From Pectobacterium atrosepticum (GTDB taxonomy: Bacteria > Pseudomonadota > Gammaproteobacteria > Enterobacterales > Enterobacteriaceae), in the NCBI GenBank assembly GCA_019056595.1, contig CP036163.1:1736001-1800000 (forward strand): a stretch of 64,000 nucleotides of DNA. Reading direction: 5' to 3'. The position numbers and the translations under genes are program-made. Below, one piece after another: positions 49,121-59,477 of the stretch. The number at the start of each line of letters is the position of its first letter. The stretch's first letter is position 1. Below the pieces are notes generated by a model. The model saw only the letters and a program-made list of their open reading frames with translations. It did no database searches and was not told where the DNA came from.

Positions 49121-50539
49121 ATGTCGACACAACAATCCAAAAAGGATTTACAAGCCATCCTGAAGACGATGAAGCGTGCTCACATTGCATCTGGCCCCGC
49201 CGATGCCGCGCTACGTAAAGATCGCTTACAGCGCAGCATCAATCTGCTCCGTGAAAACCATGCGGCGCTCGCGCAGGCCATGAGTGATGATTTCGGCCAT
49301 CGCAGCCTGTATCACTCGTTCGCTGCCGACATCGGCATCACGCTAAAGATGCTACAGAACGCCATCGATAACGTTGAACGTTGGATGCAGCCAGAACCGG
49401 TTGATGAACCCGCTCCCGGTATGCAGGCATGGATTCAACATCAGCCTCTGGGTGTGATCGGCGTGATCAGCCCGTGGAACTTCCCGGTAAACCTGTCATT
49501 CGGCCCGCTGGCTGACATTTTTGCCGCAGGTAATACCGCGATTCTGAAACCGTCAGAACTGACGCCACACACGTCTGAACTGCTGGCGGAATTGATTGCC
49601 CACTATTTTGACCCGCTGGAATTGGCCGTCGTGTTGGGCGATGCGGAAATCGGTCAGGCATTCAGCGAACTGCCGTTCGATCATTTGGTCTTCACCGGCA
49701 GCACCGCCGTGGGGAAACATGTGATGCGCGCGGCGGCGGCGAATCTGGTGCCGGTCACGCTGGAGTTGGGTGGCAAATCACCCGTCGTCATTGATAGCAG
49801 TGCAGATATCACAGAAGCTGCTGAACGCACGCTGACGGTAAAAACTTTCAACGCGGGGCAAATCTGCCTGTCGCCGGACTATGTGCTGCTGCCTGAAGGT
49901 CAGGAACAGGCTTTCCGCGATGCTGCCAAAGCCTTTATGCAGAAAAGCTTCCCGACACTACAGGCGAACCCAGATTACACGTCTATCATTGCTGATAGGC
50001 ATTACGATCGCCTGATTCGACTCCTGAAAGAGGCTGAACAGCAAGGCGCGACCGTCGTTAGTCTGGCACCGGAAGGCGAAGCGTCCTACGATGCCAAAAG
50101 CCGCAAAATTGCCCCACATCTGGTGTTCGGCGTACGCGATGATATGACGATCATGCAGGAAGAAATTTTCGGCCCGCTGCTGCCCGTCAAAACGTATCAA
50201 ACGGCAGAGGAACCGATTAACTACATCAATGCGCATCCACGTCCGCTGGCGGCCTATCTGTTCAGCCATGATGAAGCCATGCAGCAACGCTTCGCCGGCA
50301 GAACAACGTCAGGCGCGTTGGTTATCAATGATGTGATGACGCACGTCTCCATCGACACACTCCCGTTTGGCGGCGTTGGCGCATCCGGCATCGGCGCATA
50401 TCACGGTGTCCACGGATTTCGCCGTTTCAGCCACGCCAAACCGATCGTCATACAAAGTGAAGATGGCGCGTCTAACCTGACACTGCGTGCGCCTTACCAT
50501 GAGAAACAAAATGCGATTGTCGCAGTTCTCAAAGGCTAA
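49121..50539 (+). CDS. Aldehyde dehydrogenase, coniferyl aldehyde dehydrogenase-like
   Basis: This 472-residue NAD(P)-dependent aldehyde dehydrogenase has the cofactor segment ISPWNFPVNLSFGPL, the nucleotide loop FTGSTAVGKHVM, Glu in ELGGKSPVVID and the catalytic Cys in FNAGQICLSPDY. It resembles coniferyl aldehyde dehydrogenases (CalB), which oxidise phenylpropanoid aldehydes; plant phenolics would be a reasonable substrate for a plant pathogen. AAAAGGGGAC precedes ATG 49121; an upstream in-frame start at 49052 would add an improbable leader. Confidence 0.85.
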   Translation: MSTQQSKKDLQAILKTMKRAHIASGPADAALRKDRLQRSINLLRENHAALAQAMSDDFGHRSLYHSFAADIGITLKMLQNAIDNVERWMQPEPVDEPAPGMQAWIQHQPLGVIGVISPWNFPVNLSFGPLADIFAAGNTAILKPSELTPHTSELLAELIAHYFDPLELAVVLGDAEIGQAFSELPFDHLVFTGSTAVGKHVMRAAAANLVPVTLELGGKSPVVIDSSADITEAAERTLTVKTFNAGQICLSPDYVLLPEGQEQAFRDAAKAFMQKSFPTLQANPDYTSIIADRHYDRLIRLLKEAEQQGATVVSLAPEGEASYDAKSRKIAPHLVFGVRDDMTIMQEEIFGPLLPVKTYQTAEEPINYINAHPRPLAAYLFSHDEAMQQRFAGRTTSGALVINDVMTHVSIDTLPFGGVGASGIGAYHGVHGFRRFSHAKPIVIQSEDGASNLTLRAPYHEKQNAIVAVLKG

Positions 50540-50583
50540 ATGGCCTCTATTCACCCGAATATCCTGCAGCTATAGAGAGAAAA

Positions 50584-51264
50584 ATGATGAAAATTTTAAT
50601 GGTCCTGACTTCTCACGACAAACTGGGCAACACCGGTAATAAAACCGGCTTCTGGCTGGAAGAATTTGCGGCACCTTATTACACCTTTAAAGATGCGGGT
50701 GCCGAGATCGTTCTCGCTTCCCCTGCTGGCGGCAAACCGCCCCTCGACCCGAAAAGCGATCTGGCTGATTTTCAAACCGAGCTGACGCATCGCTTTAAAG
50801 CAGACCCTGCTGCGCAGCAGGAACTGGCTAATACGGTAAAACTGGATACCGTCATCGAACAGGATTTCGATGCGGTCTTCTATCCCGGCGGCCACGGTCC
50901 GCTGTGGGATCTGGCTGAATCGCCCGTCTCTATCGCGCTCATCGAGGCCTTTGTACGTGCCAACAAGCCAACCGGTTTTGTCTGCCACGCGCCGGGCGTG
51001 CTGATTCATGTGAAAACAGAAGACGGCGATGCCCTGATTAAAGGCCGCAAAGTGACAGGCTTCACCAACGGTGAAGAAGAGGCGGTTCAGTTGACGGACG
51101 TGGTGCCTTTCCTGATTGAAGATGAATTCAAGAAACTCGGCGGCCTGTACGAAAAAGGCCCAGACTGGGCACCGTACCTTGTTGAAGACGGCAAGCTGAT
51201 CACCGGTCAAAATCCGGCAAGCTCAGAAGTGGTCGCCAAAGCGATTCTCAAGCAGTTGGCTTAA
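50584..51264 (+). CDS. DJ-1/PfpI family protein, glyoxalase III-like
   Basis: The 226-residue class I glutamine amidotransferase-like protein has the nucleophile elbow FVCHAPGVL with the cysteine followed by His, and the acidic partner in ASPAGGKPPLDPKS. The YPGGHGPLWDL segment marks the Hsp31/glyoxalase III branch, which converts methylglyoxal to lactate without glutathione. It lies 44 bp after the aldehyde dehydrogenase, suggesting one operon for aldehyde detoxification. Confidence 0.85.
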   Translation: MMKILMVLTSHDKLGNTGNKTGFWLEEFAAPYYTFKDAGAEIVLASPAGGKPPLDPKSDLADFQTELTHRFKADPAAQQELANTVKLDTVIEQDFDAVFYPGGHGPLWDLAESPVSIALIEAFVRANKPTGFVCHAPGVLIHVKTEDGDALIKGRKVTGFTNGEEEAVQLTDVVPFLIEDEFKKLGGLYEKGPDWAPYLVEDGKLITGQNPASSEVVAKAILKQLA

Positions 51265-51293
51265 TCCGCGTTATACCTCATTTTTCTGTGTCT

Positions 51294-51330
51294 AAAAACA
51301 GGGCCGCATCGCAACGCTGATGCGGCCCTG
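51294..51330 (-). terminator. Terminator of the receptor/binding-protein operon
   Basis: A 12-bp perfect stem CAGGGCCGCATC/GATGCGGCCCTG (51299-51310, 51319-51330) is followed on the minus strand by TTTTT. It lies 24 bp after the minus-strand binding-protein gene. For the plus-strand DJ-1 gene it lacks a U-tract. Confidence 0.85.
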
Positions 51331-51354
51331 TCATCAAGTGAAGTCCCCTATATT

Positions 51355-52431
51355 TCAGGGGGGAGACAAAATTGAATCGACCTGCTGCGCGGTTAAATCG
51401 AAACCGTAAAAACGCTGATAAAAATCATGCGTCTCTTTTGCCATATCGATGTGCTGCATCTGCTGCGGATACAGCGTTTTTGCCAACCAAAGAAATTGCA
51501 GCGCCTGCTCCGAGGTTTCCCGACACCACCAGAACATGCCCAGCGGATTGGCATAAACACGCCCCTGTTTTACCGCACGTAGCTGCTGCCACTGTGCATC
51601 CTGACGAATCGCTCTCGCATCCGCAGCCCGCATCGTAATAATCACATCAGGGTCGGCCTGAAAAATCTGCTCAAGCGAAACGGGTGCGGTTGTCACACCT
51701 GAACGGCTAAACCACGGTTCTGCCACATTGATCGCACCGCCCAGATCCATCCAGTCCTGATTCAGTGAAGGACGTCCCGACGTCGTTAACGGATCGCCAA
51801 CCGCATGGTAGACCTTCACTCTCTGCTGTGACGGAATGTTCTGGATCACTTCCGTCACGCGTCTGACATTGTCCTGATAATAAGCGGCAAAATCCTGTGC
51901 CCGACGCGACGCTTCCGGCCCCAGAATCTCACCGGTGATCAACGTGCGTTCCACCATCGCCGCCAGCGAGTTGTAGCGCAGCGGTACGATGGCAATTCCG
52001 GCCTTATTCAACGCTTCGGCTTCAGCAACCGGCACGCTGTCCGACACGAAAAAGACCTGAGCACGGCGCGCAATCAACGCTTCGGTATTAATTCCCATGT
52101 TTCCGCTCTGGGAAACCAGCGAAGCCTGCGTAATGGACGGCATAAACTGGCGGAACAGCGGCATATCGCGCACGAGTTTCGTCGTCCCGACAATACGATC
52201 GCCATAGCCCAGCATAGCCAGTATCGAGTTTTGCGCATTCCATGAGGTCGCTATCCGCTCAACCGTCGCGGGCACCGTCACTGCACGGTCGCCGTAATAG
52301 TGAATCGTCCGCGGCGCGGACTCAGGCGTTTCTGCCTGAACCAAATGCACACCGGAGAAACTCACCGCCAACAGCATTAGCGCATTAAGCAGAAGCTCAC
52401 CGTATCGCGCGGCAAAATAACGTTTCAGCAT
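51355..52431 (-). CDS. Siderophore/metal ABC transporter periplasmic binding protein
   Basis: This 358-residue protein has a signal segment (hydrophobic residues ~12-30, cleavage near VQA|ET) and a TroA/BtuF-type binding fold. Family blocks are RIATSWNAQNSILAMLGYGDRIVGTT and DPDVIITMRAADARAI. ATG 52431 has GGTGAG upstream; further starts overlap the receptor gene. It lies at the end of a TonB-dependent receptor gene, indicating shared uptake of an iron complex or related cofactor. No permease or ATPase gene is adjacent. Confidence 0.82.
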   Translation of the reverse strand: MLKRYFAARYGELLLNALMLLAVSFSGVHLVQAETPESAPRTIHYYGDRAVTVPATVERIATSWNAQNSILAMLGYGDRIVGTTKLVRDMPLFRQFMPSITQASLVSQSGNMGINTEALIARRAQVFFVSDSVPVAEAEALNKAGIAIVPLRYNSLAAMVERTLITGEILGPEASRRAQDFAAYYQDNVRRVTEVIQNIPSQQRVKVYHAVGDPLTTSGRPSLNQDWMDLGGAINVAEPWFSRSGVTTAPVSLEQIFQADPDVIITMRAADARAIRQDAQWQQLRAVKQGRVYANPLGMFWWCRETSEQALQFLWLAKTLYPQQMQHIDMAKETHDFYQRFYGFDLTAQQVDSILSPP

Positions 52432-52436
52432 CGCAC

Positions 52437-54629
52437 TCACCAATCAACGGTCAGAGAAGCGCGGATTTCACGCGGGTCACCAACGAAAGCGTTAGCGCCG
52501 CCGTTAATGCCGTCCGTGCTGCCGGGGAAAATAGAAGCCCAGTAACGTTCATTGGTGACATTATTGAGCGCCACACGAAACGCTGCTGGCTTGTCGTACA
52601 GCTTGAAGCCGTAGCGTGTTCCCAGATCCAGCGTCACATAGCTATCCGCCCAGGATGTGTTGGTGTCATTGGCCGCACGTTTACCGGTGTAGTGGAGATT
52701 GGCTATATAGACCAGATTGGGCGCAGACGGATGGCTATATTCCGTCAGCAAATTAGCCTGAAATTTCGGCACGCCGACCACTCGCTTATCACGCGTCGCG
52801 GCTAATGCGGTGTCTTTCAGCTTGGGATCCAATAGCGTCATGCTGCCGTAAAGGTGCAAACCGGAAAGCACTTCACCATCCGCCATCAGCTCCAGACCCG
52901 TGTTGACCTGATTGCCCTGCTCTTTGAACACGTTATCTGCTGCAACATACGCGAAGGGACGTTCCAAACGGAAAATAGCCGCATTCAGATTCAACCCATC
53001 CCACTGGGATTTCACCCCCGCCTCGTATTGAGTACTGCGATAAGGTTTCAGCGTCTGCCCTTTATTCACCACATAGTCATCCGTTGGCGCAGTACCGCCC
53101 TGCTCCAGCGAATCGGCATAGGCGACATAGGTCATCACGTTAGACAAGGGTTTGTACATCAGTGACACCGTCGGGCTGGTGCCTGTATCGCGAGTCACCC
53201 CACCATCAGAGCCAAAACTGCGTGAAGTGATCCAACTTTGGCTCACTACGCCCATGGCTGACCAACGATCGTTGAACGTGATGGTATCGCCAGCGGTGAT
53301 AGCCTGCTGGCTGGTGCGGCTGGATTTATAGCGGCCCGATCCCAGATAGAAACGCCCATCGCTGGGATCGGTATAATGACGCGGTGAATCAATGGTGCTG
53401 TTTCCCAGCGGAAAGCGCCTGCTATTCCCTAGCCCGTTATAGATTGTCCACTGGTATCCCGTAGTACTGAATACCACGTCATGCGAAGGCCCATTCGTAT
53501 CGATATGGCCGTTCAGTTGCAGCGTATTGCTCAATACCTTAAAACGTCCGGCGGAATAAGGCTGCGTCAGAGAGGTACTCACTGTGCCTTGATTGTTAGT
53601 AATAGCATTCGACAGCGAGCGCATACCGCGATCGGCAGTTTGATAGCCCACGCCACCCGAGGCGTACCAGTTATTGTTGAAGTAGTGCTTCAGGCGCGTG
53701 CTGGTCGTTTTCGTTACCAGATCGAGACCCGCAAAGCTCTGCCCGTATCCCTGTTTTGTCACATCCGGTGCGCTGGGTAACTGAATTGTCGGCCCATAGG
53801 AAAAACCACCGGCATAACCCATTTTTCGGAAACGATACTCGCTGGCGTTCACTTCCAGCACCGTGTCGGGGGAAAGATTCCAGTCAAACGCGACACTGGC
53901 TAATTGCCGTCTCAATGTGCTGTTGCTGATACTTCCTTCACCTTCATCGTGTAGCAGATTAATACGGTAGCCGAACTGGTTTTCATCCCCCGCATGCCCG
54001 CCTAGATCGGCATAGCCCACCGCGGCACCTTTACCGGAATAGCCAACGGTAAAGCGGTTTAACGTCTGCGCTGTCGGCCTTTTCTGCGTGAAGTTAAACT
54101 GCCCGGCTGGGCTAGCAGGACCATACAGTGCGCCAGTGAGGCTGTTAATCACGTCCAGCCGCTCCAGCATTTCCACCGGAAACGCTGTGGTAGAAATAAT
54201 GTTCAGCCCATCCAATCGGCTGTTCGCCAACACGTCACCTTGCATACCACGGCTTTGTGGGCGACCTACGTCAATGCCACCCCGCGCCTGCATCTGGCTG
54301 GAGGCGCTGTATTTTAGGAGATCGTTAACGTTCTTCGCCTGCTGATTGGCAATCATGGCTTCCGTTACGGTCGTGGTCGAATACGGCGTATCCAGCCTTG
54401 CGCGTTTACCCAGCGGCCCGATCTCCACCTCATCGGTCGTCATACCTGCGCCAGCCAGATTCACATTCACCTCGCTGCGATCGGCTTTAACGACCATAAC
54501 GTCAGCCGCCTTTGCCTTTTCGCTGTTATTGATCGTTGCCGGTTCGGCGCTCAATACGGGTGGAACAACCACCATTAATACTGGCAATAACCACTGTGCT
54601 TTTTTTCTATTATTTTTTCGGGCTTTCAT
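52437..54629 (-). CDS. TonB-dependent siderophore receptor
   Basis: This 730-residue outer-membrane receptor has a signal peptide (about 28 residues, to LSA|EP) and a TonB-box-like DVMVVKA near the mature N-terminus. The plug domain (about 70-200) carries RGMQGDVLANSRLDGL and VEMLERLDVINSLTGALYG. A beta-barrel follows, ending in the terminal aromatic residue (LTVDW*). Its partner downstream is a periplasmic binding protein, overlapping its 3' end closely. The ligand is not predictable; a hydroxamate-type siderophore is possible. Confidence 0.88.
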   Translation of the reverse strand: MKARKNNRKKAQWLLPVLMVVVPPVLSAEPATINNSEKAKAADVMVVKADRSEVNVNLAGAGMTTDEVEIGPLGKRARLDTPYSTTTVTEAMIANQQAKNVNDLLKYSASSQMQARGGIDVGRPQSRGMQGDVLANSRLDGLNIISTTAFPVEMLERLDVINSLTGALYGPASPAGQFNFTQKRPTAQTLNRFTVGYSGKGAAVGYADLGGHAGDENQFGYRINLLHDEGEGSISNSTLRRQLASVAFDWNLSPDTVLEVNASEYRFRKMGYAGGFSYGPTIQLPSAPDVTKQGYGQSFAGLDLVTKTTSTRLKHYFNNNWYASGGVGYQTADRGMRSLSNAITNNQGTVSTSLTQPYSAGRFKVLSNTLQLNGHIDTNGPSHDVVFSTTGYQWTIYNGLGNSRRFPLGNSTIDSPRHYTDPSDGRFYLGSGRYKSSRTSQQAITAGDTITFNDRWSAMGVVSQSWITSRSFGSDGGVTRDTGTSPTVSLMYKPLSNVMTYVAYADSLEQGGTAPTDDYVVNKGQTLKPYRSTQYEAGVKSQWDGLNLNAAIFRLERPFAYVAADNVFKEQGNQVNTGLELMADGEVLSGLHLYGSMTLLDPKLKDTALAATRDKRVVGVPKFQANLLTEYSHPSAPNLVYIANLHYTGKRAANDTNTSWADSYVTLDLGTRYGFKLYDKPAAFRVALNNVTNERYWASIFPGSTDGINGGANAFVGDPREIRASLTVDW

Positions 54630-54664
54630 CCGCTATATCCCTGTTGGTCAATATTATGTCAATA

Positions 54665-54692
54665 ATCGATATATAACTCTTTATATATCGAT
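54665..54692. promoter_or_regulatory. Perfect palindrome upstream of the TonB-dependent receptor
   Basis: Arms ATCGATATATA (54665-54675) and TATATATCGAT (54682-54692) are perfectly complementary around a 6-nt spacer, 35 bp from the receptor start. It does not match the Fur consensus closely. It probably binds a dimeric regulator. Confidence 0.6.
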
Positions 54693-54861
54693 ACGTACTA
54701 TACAGACATGACAGGAAGAAAATAAGGAGAGCGATAGAGGGATTTATTTTATAAAACTTTGAATTTTAAAAATTAAAATATAAAAATGAGGTGTATGAAT
54801 GATACTCAAAAATGAGCATCAGCCATACCCACTGAAGGACGTGTTGAGCGGTAAGAATGTG

Positions 54862-54911
54862 GCGCAGCAACGGCCCGAAGGGTGACAGACAGGGTTTCCG
54901 CCATAAAAAAA
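54862..54911. repeat. Direct repeat unit 1 upstream of receptor
   Basis: About 50 bp starting GCGCAGCAACGGCCCGAAGG and ending GCCATAAAAAA. It is near identical to the unit at 54935-54985, 73 bp away. Confidence 0.8.
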
Positions 54912-54934
54912 CGTCAGGAACATTTTTCAACGTT

Positions 54935-54985
54935 GCGCAGCAACGGCCCGAAGGGTGGCGGACAGGGATGTCTGCCATAAAAAAA
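54935..54985. repeat. Direct repeat unit 2 next to eno terminator
   Basis: This is the second copy of the GCGCAGCAACGGCCCGAAGG unit, with a few changes (GGCGGACAGGGATGTC against GACAGACAGGGTTTCC). Its A-rich end merges with the eno terminator. Together with the terminator the two units fill most of the 453-bp gap between the receptor gene and eno. Confidence 0.8.
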
Positions 54986-55016
54986 TCCAGAAACGCTTTC
55001 ACGCTTCTGGATTTTT
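54981..55016 (-). terminator. Terminator of eno
   Basis: A 12-bp stem AAAAATCCAGAA/TTCTGGATTTTT (54981-54992, 55005-55016) flanks a 12-nt loop and ends in T on the minus strand, 67 bp after the eno stop. Confidence 0.85.
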
Positions 55017-55082
55017 ATAGCTAATCACGTTGGGCGCGTATCAGGCCACCTTCTCGGCTACCCGATTACGCCGGAGACGCAA

Positions 55083-56411
<1,329 letters not shown>

Positions 56412-56436
56412 TTAGATAGAACTAAAACCCTAGACG

Positions 56437-56466
56437 AGCAACGCGCGATAACAATCGCGCGTTGCT
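56437..56466 (-). promoter_or_regulatory. Hairpin between pyrG and eno
   Basis: A perfect 11-bp stem AGCAACGCGCG/CGCGCGTTGCT with an 8-nt loop lies 11 bp after the pyrG stop. No U-run follows at once (CGTCTAGGGTTTT), so partial termination or RNA processing is more likely than full termination. Confidence 0.65.
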
Positions 56467-56476
56467 GATATAACTC

Positions 56477-58129
<1,653 letters not shown>

Positions 58130-58340
58130 TTAGGTTTAAAGACGATGGAGGTACCAAGACGGGAAAGTAGTATACCTGAACCTGATGAGCGCCACAAATG
58201 TTCGTTTTACACAATGTGGCGATCCCAACACGCGCGAAGATTAGGTAAAACCGCGCTTACCAAAACCTTCAATTACCTTTAAAAACAATAGAATAAAATC
58301 ATTAAAACAGATAAAAAACCAGCTTGTGGTTAAAAATCGA

Positions 58341-59153
58341 TTAATGGCTTATTTCCTGTTTTTTCACCTGCTGCCACGCGGCTTCCATTTCATCCAATGT
58401 TGCCTGTTCCAGCGTTTTTCCTGATGCTGTAACGATTTGTTCTACCTCACGAAAACGACGAGTGAACTTGCGATTAGCAGCCTGTAACGCGCTCTCTGCC
58501 TTGTGCCCAAGGTGACGAGAGAGATTGACTGTGGCGAACAATAAATCACCAATCTCTTCACCTAATTTTTCTTCATCGACAACGGCTTGTCGCGCCTCAA
58601 ACATCACCTCATCGATCTCTTCATACACTTTGTCGAGAACCGGGCCCAGACTGTCCCAATCGAAGCCAACTGACGAACAACGTTGCTGAATTTTTTGCGC
58701 TTTCATCAACGCAGGCAGCGCATCAGGAATGTCATCCAACGGCGAGTGACGATCTTTTTCCGCACGTTCTTGCGCTTTTGTCTGCTCCCAGTTTGCCAGC
58801 ACGGCATCGCTGTCCGTCAGCGTCAGTTCCCCGAAAATATGCGGATGACGACGTTCCAACTTGTCGCTGATGGCGTTACACACGTCGGAGAAATCGAACA
58901 GTCCCTTTTCCTGCGCCATTTGTGCGTAAAACACCACCTGAAACAGCAAATCTCCCAACTCACCGCGCAGATCGTCAAAATCCTGACGGCTGATGGCATC
59001 CAGCACTTCGTAGGTTTCTTCCAGCGTATAAGGCGCGATGGTGTCAAAAGTCTGCTTCTTGTCCCACGGACAACCATTTTCGGGATCGCGGAGGGTTTTC
59101 ATGATGGCGAGCAGGCGCTCGACGGAGGATAAATTCGTCAAAGATACAGTCAT
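58341..59153 (-). CDS. mazG: Nucleoside triphosphate pyrophosphohydrolase MazG
   Basis: MazG hydrolyses dNTPs and NTPs to monophosphates. Two tandem MazG domains are visible: the first with CPWDKKQTFDTIAPYTLEETYEV and ELGDLLFQVVFYAQMA, the second with VYEEIDEVMFEARQ and EEIGDLLFATVNLSRHLG. ATG 59153 (MTVSLTNLSSVERLL) follows AGGAAT and gives 270 residues; six more codons upstream are open. The gene sits in its usual order pyrG-mazG-relA, but no mazEF toxin genes lie between relA and mazG. Confidence 0.95.
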   Translation of the reverse strand: MTVSLTNLSSVERLLAIMKTLRDPENGCPWDKKQTFDTIAPYTLEETYEVLDAISRQDFDDLRGELGDLLFQVVFYAQMAQEKGLFDFSDVCNAISDKLERRHPHIFGELTLTDSDAVLANWEQTKAQERAEKDRHSPLDDIPDALPALMKAQKIQQRCSSVGFDWDSLGPVLDKVYEEIDEVMFEARQAVVDEEKLGEEIGDLLFATVNLSRHLGHKAESALQAANRKFTRRFREVEQIVTASGKTLEQATLDEMEAAWQQVKKQEISH

Positions 59154-59202
59154 AATATTCCTGAAAATCAAAAATTATTTTTACGAAGATTGCAGACAAG
59201 CT

Positions 59203-59453
59203 GGAGAGGTTTCGTGCGCGATACATTCCAACGATCATTTCCGCAACTGCGTCGCGCCCGACACGGGGCGTCCAATCGACGCCGCCCCGTGACCCCAGTC
59301 TTTTGCGCGGGAATTACGCCGCTTCGCGGTGCCTTCGGAAATACAGTCCTCTGGCGGACCGTCGCTGACGCGTTCCCTACGCGGCAGCGACTTTCGTGGC
59401 ATCCATGCCACTCATCCTAGATAACTGTGTTTCCTCAGCGTAATTTTTACGCT
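59203..59453 (+). repeat. Structured ~250-bp intergenic repeat, copy B
   Basis: This copy occupies nearly all the 324-bp gap between mazG and relA. It has TTTCGTGCGC, hairpin 1 CACGGGGCG/CGCCCCGTG (59262-59270, 59283-59291), arm AATTACGC (59312-59319), small hairpin CCGC-TTC-GCGG, hairpin 2 GTCGCTG/CAGCGAC (59361-59367, 59385-59391) with loop TTCCCTA, CTCATCCTA and arm GCGTAATT (59439-59446). The long-range arms pair despite differing from copies A and C. Confidence 0.85.
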
Positions 59454-59477
59454 TGAGGCAAAACACAAAACCATTAT

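Noticed and set aside
54640-54700. Fur box upstream of the TonB-dependent receptor.
   Set aside because: No stretch matches the 19-bp Fur consensus well; the palindrome present has a different sequence.
54766-55002. A 78-codon minus-strand frame next to eno.
   Set aside because: It is built from the two 50-bp repeats and the eno terminator and shows no coding signature.
59154-59477. mazEF toxin-antitoxin genes between relA and mazG.
   Set aside because: The interval contains no such coding sequence; it is occupied by the structured repeat.
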